Positions 16,265-23,409 of a stretch of 37,927 nucleotides of DNA are shown here, piece by piece; position 1 is the stretch's first letter, and each line of letters starts with the position of its first letter. A model generated the notes under the pieces. It saw nothing but the letters and a program-made list of their open reading frames with translations, was not told where the DNA came from and searched no databases. The translations under genes and the position numbers were made by a program. This stretch comes from a virus, in the IMG/VR virus record IMGVR_UViG_3300036399_000827, positions 1 through 37,927 of that record, one strand, 5' to 3'.

Positions 16265-16897
16265 TCAGCCCCGCCGGATATCGTAGGGTTGCGGCACTAC
16301 CGGGATGTCTGTTCCAACAGCTGACGCGATGCCGGTTGCGTGGACCTTCAGTTTGCGCAGCATCGCTAGCCCCTCGTCATACAACGGCTTGATACGCGCC
16401 AAACGATCATCGTCGTGCAACCACGCGCGGCCGAACATCAGCACGCCCCAGAGGTACACGTCCGGATGCTCGTCGAGCAGCCAGTTAGACGATGCGTCAG
16501 TAGTGAAATCTGCCAATCGCTCATACGTGAGAATCGTTGCCGTCAGCGGCGAGGCAACGCTAGGCGCTGGCAAGAAGCGAAATTGGTAATCCTCAACGGT
16601 GTACACCTGCGGCTCTGGCTCGTAATCCTGAGCCGCATACGCCTCAAACTGCGGGCGCGCGATGTAGCGCAGTTCTCGGCCATCGTTGCGCGTAATCGCG
16701 ATGACTTCCAGAAAATCGTTAGGCAGGCTGACATACTCAGTCGTCAGCGTCCTAACGTCGCGCGTTTCCATTTGAGGAACGCGCAGCACCCTAGAGAACT
16801 GCGCGGTTGCGTAGCGGATCCACGTCGGTATGACGTCTGTTACGTCGTCGCGTTGCACGAACGATGCAACGTCGGCTTTCAGCGTTCCGTATGGCAT
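16265..16897 (-). CDS. Head-tail adaptor protein (SU10/P22 gp4-type position)
   Basis: A 210-residue protein with the layout of podophage adaptor proteins that ring the portal: N-terminal helices (MPYGTLKADVASFVQRDDVT), the segment YVSLPNDFLEVIAITRN with the L-P-x-D-F motif typical of the family, a beta insertion (YTVEDYQFRFLPAP) and C-terminal helices. It directly follows the coat gene and precedes tail genes, the expected order. The start at 16897 has only a weak ribosome-binding site. Confidence 0.8.
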   Translation of the reverse strand: MPYGTLKADVASFVQRDDVTDVIPTWIRYATAQFSRVLRVPQMETRDVRTLTTEYVSLPNDFLEVIAITRNDGRELRYIARPQFEAYAAQDYEPEPQVYTVEDYQFRFLPAPSVASPLTATILTYERLADFTTDASSNWLLDEHPDVYLWGVLMFGRAWLHDDDRLARIKPLYDEGLAMLRKLKVHATGIASAVGTDIPVVPQPYDIRRG

Positions 16898-16910
16898 TAG
16901 CGGCCTATGT

Positions 16911-16945
16911 GAAACAGCCCCGGCACCGTGTGAGCGCCAGGGCTG
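16911..16945 (-). terminator. Possible intrinsic terminator after the coat gene
   Basis: On the minus strand CAGCCC (16945-16940) pairs with GGGCTG (16920-16915), extended by a 3-bp GGC/GCC step after one mismatch, and is followed by TTTC. The T-tract is short, so it may be only partial. It lies between coat and adaptor genes. Confidence 0.45.
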
Positions 16946-16965
16946 AGTTGCTACACCGTCAGGGG

Positions 16966-18162
16966 TTAGCCGTCAGCGTGGATACGGCAAGCAAGCTCGG
17001 GCCGGATGGCCTGGGCGCCGTACAAGACGTCAAACCTTGCGGGAAATTGGTCGTCCGAGATCGTGTAGTCCCGCACGAACCGCAGCGAGATACCGTCATA
17101 GACCTGACGCGACGCCATGTCGGTGCCCTTCGGCAGCACGAGGTCGGCGGTTGCGAAAGTGAAGGCGTCCTTGTGGAACGCCATGGACGAATTCATAAGC
17201 GCATTTGCGGCGCCGCAGAGCTTGCCCACCGCCGAGTTGTCCGTGATGGTGTTCGACACGTTCTGACGAGCTCCCGTTGCCACGATCGCGGGCGAGATGG
17301 CAAGCGACGTTGCCGATGTGCCGCTGTTGGCGGTCACGACAAATTGCTTAAGAACGCCCATAGAAACCTTCGTTTCCGGGTGGATGTCAAACACGCCAGC
17401 GAACGTGATGATGTCGCCCGCGAGAAACGTGGTGGTGCCACCGTCCACATTGATCGTCGAGCCAGACTGCCCGACACCGTTGGACAGGTACGCCGTGACC
17501 GCCGCCGCAGTGCCGGTCTGGTGGTCGCTGACGTGGGTCGACTCGTACAGGTCGAAGCCCGCAATGCGCCCGAGCATGCCCTCGCGGTACTGATCCTTGA
17601 TCTGCGTTGAGTCCTGGAACAGCCCCTTAAACGCATCCACAAACTTAACAGTGTGATCGGTGGACAGCAGAACGTTGCGGTTATCGGGCGGGGCCAGCGA
17701 GTCGGTCAGGCGCTTGCGGGCGCGGTTCAAGTGGATCAGCGCGGGGGCCACGCCATCAGCGTCGACCACCTGGGCGACCGACCTGTACATCTGCGTCCAG
17801 ACGTTCGCTTCGATCTGCGCGGCCAAGCGAGCCATTGCGGGCTCGAGGTAGCGCTTGGCGTAATCGTCAATGCTCATCGTCAGTTCTTTAGACGAGAACT
17901 CAAAGTCGACGCCGAGCTGCGTGTCGACGGTCAGCGGAACGTTGGTTTCCACCACGTTCTGCACCGAGAGCGAGGCACCCGAACGCACGGTGAACTGATT
18001 CGGCTGACGAATCCGCAGAGTCGAACCGATCTTTGCGCCGTCCTGCGCGAACGAATCGTCATAGGCCCGGTTGATGTTGCCGATGAAGGTGAGTTTCTGA
18101 TGCAGGATAAGAAGCGCACGCTTGGTAATCATGTCTGCGTTAAGCAGGGTATTGGTAGCCAT
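16966..18162 (-). CDS. Major capsid (coat) protein, P22 gp5-type
   Basis: A 398-residue coat protein of the P22 podophage group, which has the HK97 fold plus an inserted domain. The start, MATNTLLNADMITKRALLIL, and the segments NINRAYDDSFAQDGAKIGST, LRIRQPNQF and VDTQLGVDFEFSSKELTMSID are characteristic of this family. Length is close to P22 coat (430). It follows the scaffold gene with an intrinsic terminator in between and is followed by a weaker one, so its message is probably tuned separately. TAGGGA serves as ribosome-binding site. Confidence 0.92.
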   Translation of the reverse strand: MATNTLLNADMITKRALLILHQKLTFIGNINRAYDDSFAQDGAKIGSTLRIRQPNQFTVRSGASLSVQNVVETNVPLTVDTQLGVDFEFSSKELTMSIDDYAKRYLEPAMARLAAQIEANVWTQMYRSVAQVVDADGVAPALIHLNRARKRLTDSLAPPDNRNVLLSTDHTVKFVDAFKGLFQDSTQIKDQYREGMLGRIAGFDLYESTHVSDHQTGTAAAVTAYLSNGVGQSGSTINVDGGTTTFLAGDIITFAGVFDIHPETKVSMGVLKQFVVTANSGTSATSLAISPAIVATGARQNVSNTITDNSAVGKLCGAANALMNSSMAFHKDAFTFATADLVLPKGTDMASRQVYDGISLRFVRDYTISDDQFPARFDVLYGAQAIRPELACRIHADG

Positions 18163-18181
18163 TTTCAGTCCCTAGAAATGC

Positions 18182-18202
18182 AAAAACCGCCCGGAGGCGG
18201 TT
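18182..18202 (-). terminator. Intrinsic terminator between scaffold and coat genes
   Basis: Read on the minus strand: stem AACCGCC, loop TCCG, stem GGCGGTT, then TTTG. The 7-bp GC-rich stem with a T-run is a good rho-independent terminator. It would lower read-through from scaffold to coat unless antiterminated. Confidence 0.75.
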
Positions 18203-18228
18203 CGTTCAGTTACGAGATGTGCCGCTTG

Positions 18229-19101
18229 TTAGCGGCGCGGTTGCTTAGCTAGGCGGGCTCGTTCCCGGCGCATGAACTCGTCAATCGGCAACTTGTCGAG
18301 ATCCACGGTCGCTTTGGACGTGGCCCCGGTGATGGTCTTGACGGGTACAGCGGGGGGGGCAGGCGGCGCCTTGCTAGCTTTGGATTGAAGGTCCATCAAT
18401 TGCTTCTGAGCGTGCAACGCCTTGACGATCCACGGATCGCGGATACTGGCAATTGCCTTCTCATCGGCGCCAAGCGACTTAGCGACTTCTCGCAAAGACT
18501 TGGCTACTTCCGGACCCCAACCCTTGATCTCGCGGCTGAGCACCTCTTGAGCTTGTTGCGCGGCCTTGGCTTGCGCCTCGGAGTCGCGCAGTGCCCGTTG
18601 GGACTCCTGCTGCTGGATCTGTGAAACAAGCCCGCCACGCGCGTCCTTCAGCTGTTGATAGGTGAAGTATTCGGACTGCGCGCGCACGGGATCGGACTGG
18701 TTGAGCGCCTGCCAATCCACGTTTGCGTACTGCTGCAAACGCTCATCAATCGCCATGACACGCGCGACTGATTGGATGTTTGCCTGTTCGGCAGATACTC
18801 TAGCCTCACGCTCTGCAAAAGACTCCTCGGCTTGTTGGCGTTGTGTCGCCAGTTCCTGAGTTTTTCGCGTGTAGTCAGCCTGCCGAAGCATCGCCGCGCG
18901 CAACTTCTCGGCGGTTGTCTTCGGGACGGCTAGCTTCTCGCCGTCTAGATCGAACTCCTCGGTCTCCTCAACGGCACTTTCTGCGTCGTCGGAGTCGTCC
19001 GAATAGTCGTCTGGCTGCTCGGTATCGGCCGGAGCCTGCTCAGGCTCGGCGGTGTTAGCGAGTTCCGCCTGCTCAGGCGAATTGTTCGCGAGTTCGTCCA
19101 T
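18229..19101 (-). CDS. Scaffolding protein
   Basis: A 290-residue protein that guides coat assembly and leaves the procapsid. It has the expected build: a very acidic N-terminus (many Glu/Asp in residues 1-55), a long coiled coil (about 60-215, TRKTQELATQRQQAEESFAE), a Pro/Ala linker, and a basic C-terminal end (FMRRERARLAKQPRR), like the coat-binding tail of P22 gp8. Position just before the coat gene agrees. It is flanked on both sides by terminators. Confidence 0.85.
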   Translation of the reverse strand: MDELANNSPEQAELANTAEPEQAPADTEQPDDYSDDSDDAESAVEETEEFDLDGEKLAVPKTTAEKLRAAMLRQADYTRKTQELATQRQQAEESFAEREARVSAEQANIQSVARVMAIDERLQQYANVDWQALNQSDPVRAQSEYFTYQQLKDARGGLVSQIQQQESQRALRDSEAQAKAAQQAQEVLSREIKGWGPEVAKSLREVAKSLGADEKAIASIRDPWIVKALHAQKQLMDLQSKASKAPPAPPAVPVKTITGATSKATVDLDKLPIDEFMRRERARLAKQPRR

Positions 19102-19123
19102 GTGTTTCTCGGTGAACGCGCAT

Positions 19124-19147
19124 AAAAAAAGCCGCCCGAAGGCGGCT
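19124..19147 (-). terminator. Strong intrinsic terminator before the scaffold gene
   Basis: Minus strand: stem AGCCGCC, tetraloop TTCG, stem GGCGGCT, then seven T in a row. The UUCG loop and perfect 7-bp stem make this the strongest terminator in the window. It separates terminase, portal and adhesin genes from the scaffold gene. Confidence 0.9.
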
Positions 19148-19172
19148 CTTGCCGTATGCGCGGGCGGCTAAG

Positions 19173-20549
19173 TCAAATTGTGACGGTCACGCCGTTGGCG
19201 ATCGCGGTCACCTGCCCGGATTGCGTGAGGGCGCAGTAAGTTATGGTCTTGCCTGCTACAAGCGACTGCAGTGTGCGGTATGCGGCTGCAAGCGCTGGGG
19301 TGACGTCGGGTGCTATGTATGGCCCATATTGCGCCCATGCGTAATGCACCGAGGATCGAACACCAAGCGCTGCCTCTACTAGCATTGCCCGAGCTCCAAT
19401 TAACAAGTCCGTAGCGCTGTCGATGCCCCGCTCTGTCTGATATAGAGGTATTGCTCCGGAAAGCCCGCCAAAGGTTGCAAGCGCCCGAACTGCTCCAATT
19501 TGCGTGACGAGTTGCACAAGCGACGTTGACGTATCCCCGAGACCGTATCCGTGATAACAGAACCCGTCGATCCAGTCCTTGCCAGTTCCTGCAGCTCCAT
19601 CACTGCCAGTCAGGAATTGCACAACGTCAGACTGTGAAGAACGCGGAGCTAGTACTTGTCCAGATGTAAATCCTGGGCCGAGTACAAGGCATGTTGCGTC
19701 GGCGGCTTTGACTGCGTTGTAGACGTTTCGAGTTTGCTGGGCGAGTTGAGCGTGCGCCGCGCACCAGTTCTCGCCAACGGTCCCGGGCGCCTTAAATGAC
19801 GGCTCGTTCCAAGCCTCTAAGCCCCATATCATTTTTGCGCCGGTAGGGTTCACAACGCTTACTGCGTTGTAGCGAGCCAGCAAAGCCGTAACGAAAGTTG
19901 CCGCGTGTGCAAGCGATGAGGGGGCTTGTCCACCTCCAGGATATCCATACGCGTCTAACGCCGCGTTAACCGCAGACCATGTAGGAGTCTGAGACAGACA
20001 AAACAGCGTCCGCCGCCCTAAAGCAAAGTGGTACGGTATAAATGAGTCAGATAGAGTCCAATCAAACGTTCCATTCGACGGATTTAGGCGTCCCCATGTA
20101 CCGCACGACGAATCAAGAGAGCGCGCCAGCCCGTATGCTCCGGACCCGGGATCAATGCTAGACATCCTGACGGTTAACGTTCCGGTACCGGCTGTTGTCA
20201 AGTCAATTGGCAATCCGTTTTGAGCCGATGAAACTTTGAATGTAGTAGCCGTCTTCTCGACTATCGAATACTCAGAGCCGGCAACCAGAGGAGCTGGCAT
20301 AACGCCCGTCGTAGCAAACTCACACCGAACGCTCCGCGCCAGAATCCCATTATTTGGTGATATTGTTAGCGTGTCAGCAGCGGCGCTAGCCGTTGCATTT
20401 GTAAACTGCGACGAGCCGAAAGCCTCCCACGGCGTGCTAGGCGTGTTGCCGACAAATGTCGCGGGTACAGCCACTCCCGCACCGCTATAGATAACCTGCA
20501 CCGGAAACGACGGGGGCGATCCTGCTGGTTTTAATAGATCCCGGTACAT
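19173..20549 (-). CDS. Clan GH-A glycoside hydrolase, probable tail-associated depolymerase
   Basis: A 458-residue protein starting at ATG 20549 (TGATG overlap with the adhesin gene). Residues 1-130 are beta-rich and likely attach it to the virion. Residues about 135-430 look like a TIM-barrel glycosidase: LEAWNEPSF carries the clan GH-A acid/base Glu249 (after Asn248), YHGYG is a typical active-site strand, and LYQTERGID provides the candidate nucleophile Glu373. GH39-, GH5- and GH30-like enzymes share this layout. The likely role is cleaving capsule or exopolysaccharide during adsorption; the substrate cannot be read. No signal peptide. Confidence 0.75.
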   Translation of the reverse strand: MYRDLLKPAGSPPSFPVQVIYSGAGVAVPATFVGNTPSTPWEAFGSSQFTNATASAAADTLTISPNNGILARSVRCEFATTGVMPAPLVAGSEYSIVEKTATTFKVSSAQNGLPIDLTTAGTGTLTVRMSSIDPGSGAYGLARSLDSSCGTWGRLNPSNGTFDWTLSDSFIPYHFALGRRTLFCLSQTPTWSAVNAALDAYGYPGGGQAPSSLAHAATFVTALLARYNAVSVVNPTGAKMIWGLEAWNEPSFKAPGTVGENWCAAHAQLAQQTRNVYNAVKAADATCLVLGPGFTSGQVLAPRSSQSDVVQFLTGSDGAAGTGKDWIDGFCYHGYGLGDTSTSLVQLVTQIGAVRALATFGGLSGAIPLYQTERGIDSATDLLIGARAMLVEAALGVRSSVHYAWAQYGPYIAPDVTPALAAAYRTLQSLVAGKTITYCALTQSGQVTAIANGVTVTI

Positions 20550-21418
20550 CAGTAGACCAACAGCAGGAACCCAGGAGCACCGTCGCCACCATTTCGTCCA
20601 ACAGAAGCGGCACCGCCTGCTCCGCCGCCGCCGTATCCCCACTGCGTCGCCGTCTGCCCTGCTACACCGCCTGCACCGCCCGCGCCGACCGAATATCCCG
20701 CCGACAGCGGAAACTGACTGGATGAGGCACACGGTCCACCAGTACCGCCGCCAGCCAATGCGCCAGCAGCCCCCCCGCCACCGACACCTGAGTTAAAGTT
20801 CAAGGCGCTACTGTTTGAGCTACCTGCGCCGCCAGCTTGTCCGACGCCAGCATTTACACCTCCACCGCCACCACCGCCACCACCAAAAAACACGCACCCG
20901 CTCAGGGTTGCAGTGGCATTTAGCCACGCTGCACCGGCGCCACCAGCTCCGGTCGTGCCAGCCGCGCCGCCGTTTCCTGCTGCCGCGCTAGTACCTCCAG
21001 CTCCTGCCGCGATAGTGGTAGACGACCCGCCTGCGATCCCCTGGAACGCTAAACAAATAGGACTGCCACTGTGGGAATCATTGCGGATTGCCGTAGTTGT
21101 TCCGCCCGTAGCAGCACCTCCACCTGCGGCACCACCGACGCCGCCACCACCAGCTGTCAGGTACAGCACTTGCCCAGGTACAACAGCCAGCGCTACGGCC
21201 GACAGCATCGCCGCCCCGCCGCCACCGCCTCCGCCAAAGCCACCGGTTGCGGCCGACGAGCCTCCCCCACCACCGCCACCGCAACCAAACACGGTAACCA
21301 GCGTCACGCCGGCCGGAACGGTCCATGTCTGCTGATTCGAGGTGGTGCCAGTGGCGGCTAGGTACAGCCGCGAATTACCAGCGAGAAATTTTGCAGCGCC
21401 AACGTCAGCAAGTGACAT
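20549..21418 (-). CDS. Polyglycine-rich tail adhesin
   Basis: A 289-residue protein. The first 45 residues (MSLADVGAAKFLAGNSRLYL, then a strand TWTVPAGVTLVTVFGCGGGG) are followed by more than 200 residues of Gly-rich runs, and it ends GGDGAPGFLLLVY. This W-T-V-P-x-G-V...-G-x-G-G-G-G start and G-x-G-(A/S)-x-G-x-(V/L)-x-V-x-Y end mark glycine-rich adhesins that pack as polyglycine II helices, as in phage S16 gp38. It would recognise a host receptor. It is coupled to the depolymerase gene and preceded by beta-rich virion proteins. Confidence 0.7.
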   Translation of the reverse strand: MSLADVGAAKFLAGNSRLYLAATGTTSNQQTWTVPAGVTLVTVFGCGGGGGGGSSAATGGFGGGGGGGAAMLSAVALAVVPGQVLYLTAGGGGVGGAAGGGAATGGTTTAIRNDSHSGSPICLAFQGIAGGSSTTIAAGAGGTSAAAGNGGAAGTTGAGGAGAAWLNATATLSGCVFFGGGGGGGGGVNAGVGQAGGAGSSNSSALNFNSGVGGGGAAGALAGGGTGGPCASSSQFPLSAGYSVGAGGAGGVAGQTATQWGYGGGGAGGAASVGRNGGDGAPGFLLLVY

Positions 21419-21426
21419 ATCGGTCC

Positions 21427-21966
21427 TTATGCGTAGGAGGCGACGGTGCCATCGCCGTTGTATGTGACGGTTCGGGTAAGCCCTCCGCCGATAACGGTAG
21501 AAACTCGCCCGCTGCCGTCGTATGTGAGCGTGTAGGTAACGCCCGACTCGACATACGACGTGATTTGTCCGTTTGTGTACACGATCGAGGTGATCGGGCC
21601 TGACGCCTGGAAAACAATCCCGCCTTCGCTAAGCCCAACGACGTTACCGCTGGAGTCAAAAGTCCACGCGGGGATCTGCTCTTGCCAATAAGCGCCTTCC
21701 GGCCCCTCATCCTGGCGAGATTCGTCCCACGTCAGCGTCATTGCACCAGTGGCGATAGCACGCATCACAACGCGCCGTAACGTGTCCTGCGTCGCCGCTA
21801 CAGCACCAGCCGGCCACGTCTGCCACACGGCCACGCGATTGCGCACGTCCGCAAGCGTGCCAGTGGTCCACTCCACATACCCGCCGGTCGCGGTCACACG
21901 TGTGCCGGGGCCGACTTCAATCGGGTCGCTAATCTGGCCCACGCGGGCCAGGGTAATTGTCGGCAT
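21427..21966 (-). CDS. Virion protein with C-terminal YD-like repeats
   Basis: A 179-residue protein. I chose ATG 21966 with AGGA upstream; the longer reading from 22005 overlaps the preceding gene. Residues about 1-60 look like a beta domain (ARVGQISDPIEVGPGTRVTA). The C-terminal end has repeats of the type YTLTYDGSGRVST and RTVTYNGDGTVASYA, similar to YD/RHS repeats or carbohydrate-binding beta hairpins. It lies in the adhesin module. Exact role unknown. Confidence 0.6.
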   Translation of the reverse strand: MPTITLARVGQISDPIEVGPGTRVTATGGYVEWTTGTLADVRNRVAVWQTWPAGAVAATQDTLRRVVMRAIATGAMTLTWDESRQDEGPEGAYWQEQIPAWTFDSSGNVVGLSEGGIVFQASGPITSIVYTNGQITSYVESGVTYTLTYDGSGRVSTVIGGGLTRTVTYNGDGTVASYA

Positions 21967-21968
21967 GC

Positions 21969-22160
21969 TTAGATTTCCTGAGGAGGCGGCTGCATCATTG
22001 CCCAATCCGCTTCGTACTGGTCGGCGTAGCTTTGGAGTTGGGCCGTCAACTCAGCGCCTGTATTGGAGCTGATAATCGTTTGATCAAACGATTGCCCGAG
22101 GAACTGTACGCGGACCGTGTAGTACAGCGGATAGGCTGCGAGGGTTGTGAAGGTCGCCAT
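21969..22160 (-). CDS. Small hypothetical protein of the adhesin module, 63 aa
   Basis: It starts at ATG 22160 overlapping the previous stop (TGATG), with AAGGA upstream. The sequence MATFTTLAAYPLYYTVRVQF is beta-like and the second half is helical (GAELTAQLQSYADQYEADWA). It probably serves as a small linker or chaperone for the neighbouring virion proteins. Not recognised. Confidence 0.6.
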   Translation of the reverse strand: MATFTTLAAYPLYYTVRVQFLGQSFDQTIISSNTGAELTAQLQSYADQYEADWAMMQPPPQEI

Positions 22161-23407
22161 CACACCGTCCTTGAGAGGATGACTTTTACCTGCCCGGCCG
22201 CCACAGCGGTAGAGTCCGCATCACCGACCGCGCCAGTAATTGCGATGCCCAGGCCAAGCGCGAACCGATGACCGATAAACCCGGCCGTGATTTGAGCGGA
22301 TCCAGGCACGCCAGCAACAGCAGCGGGCACAGCGATAATCATTGCCGGCACGTCTGTGCCAACAGTCGGGGCAGTCGCTTTGTTGTAAAGCTTCACGAAC
22401 GCCACGGTCGCGCCGATGTTGGTCGCATAAAACGCCTGCAGACCGCTCGAACCCGTCGCGATTAACGCGCCATTGGTGCCTGCCAGACTGTTTAGAATGA
22501 ACGGCGTTGCGGGGGCTGCCGGCGTTCCTGCTGAGCTAAGCGGATGCAGCGCAACAGCCAACGCCGATTGGTTGACAGCGACTGTCGTGCTGGGCTTGGT
22601 GACTGCTGCCTGCAACCACGGATTTACCGGGTCTTTGACGCTGCTAGCGTTGCACCCGGTGTCGCCGATACCAACACCGAAACACACAAACGACGGAGAC
22701 GATGCCGGCGCCGGCGAGCCATTGACCGCTAGGAACGCCAGCGGCAGCGCGGTAACGTCCAATCCTGGCAGCGGGATTGACGCATCCGGCGTCTGATTGT
22801 TGGTCACGAAAAACAGCAGTGTGTCTGCGCGCCGGGCCATAATAAACGGGATTGGCGTGTTGTTTGCCAGCCCAGCCAATGCGGTAATGTTCACCGAGCG
22901 CGGGCTGCGAACGCCAGATTCGTAGATCACCGCAGACAAACCCCCGCTACCGTCCAACTCGAAACCAAACCCGTCTGTAATTGGGGTCGTAAGCGTCGGG
23001 GTAGCCGGGATAGTCCCCATCCCGAAAAACCGCTTGGTGTTGGCGATGCTGATGTTGGGGAACAGAAACACCCCGCCGAACTCCAACAGGTTTAGCCCGA
23101 TAGCCTGAAACGTTGGCTGAGACTCAAGCCCGCCCCACGCGTTTACCGTTGTGCTGCCACTGACAGTAAGCGTTCCAGTTGCCGCGGTAACTGAACCACC
23201 AGAATTTTTGATGGTCCATCGGGTAACCGTATCAAGGGCGTCGAATTCTTCCCCAAACAACGATGTCGATTCGCCGCGCACTCGCGTCTGGCCGAGTGCG
23301 TTGATGTTTGACGCAACCCACTTTTCAGCGTGCGTGCCGTCGCCCATGTCGACAAGAGTTTTTACAGCATTACTGCCATTTGCGTGGGCAACTCGAATAT
23401 CAGGCAT
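22160..23407 (-). CDS. Beta-rich virion protein, possible decoration or fibre base
   Basis: A 415-residue protein directly after the portal gene. The start contains DMGDGTHAEKWVASNINALG, a pattern seen at the head of many phage decoration and fibre proteins. The middle resembles a lectin-like jelly roll (about 60-270). Near the C-terminus, FVKLYNKATAPTVGTDVPAM, then IAITGAVGDADSTAVAAGQV form a beta-sandwich domain widespread on phage particles. No catalytic motif. It probably anchors the adhesin module to the head or tail. Confidence 0.6.
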   Translation of the reverse strand: MPDIRVAHANGSNAVKTLVDMGDGTHAEKWVASNINALGQTRVRGESTSLFGEEFDALDTVTRWTIKNSGGSVTAATGTLTVSGSTTVNAWGGLESQPTFQAIGLNLLEFGGVFLFPNISIANTKRFFGMGTIPATPTLTTPITDGFGFELDGSGGLSAVIYESGVRSPRSVNITALAGLANNTPIPFIMARRADTLLFFVTNNQTPDASIPLPGLDVTALPLAFLAVNGSPAPASSPSFVCFGVGIGDTGCNASSVKDPVNPWLQAAVTKPSTTVAVNQSALAVALHPLSSAGTPAAPATPFILNSLAGTNGALIATGSSGLQAFYATNIGATVAFVKLYNKATAPTVGTDVPAMIIAVPAAVAGVPGSAQITAGFIGHRFALGLGIAITGAVGDADSTAVAAGQVKVILSRTV

Positions 23408-23409
23408 TT

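Noticed and set aside
20549-20732. Longer N-terminus for the glycoside hydrolase (start 20732)
   Set aside because: The extra residues are Arg/Cys-rich frame shadow of the adhesin; ATG 20549 overlaps the upstream stop.
20913-21335. Plus-strand Pro-rich ORF
   Set aside because: Antisense of the polyglycine adhesin (Gly codons read as Pro).
19173-22160. Diversity-generating retroelement with a variable receptor-binding gene
   Set aside because: No reverse transcriptase ORF and no template repeat with A-specific differences anywhere in the window.
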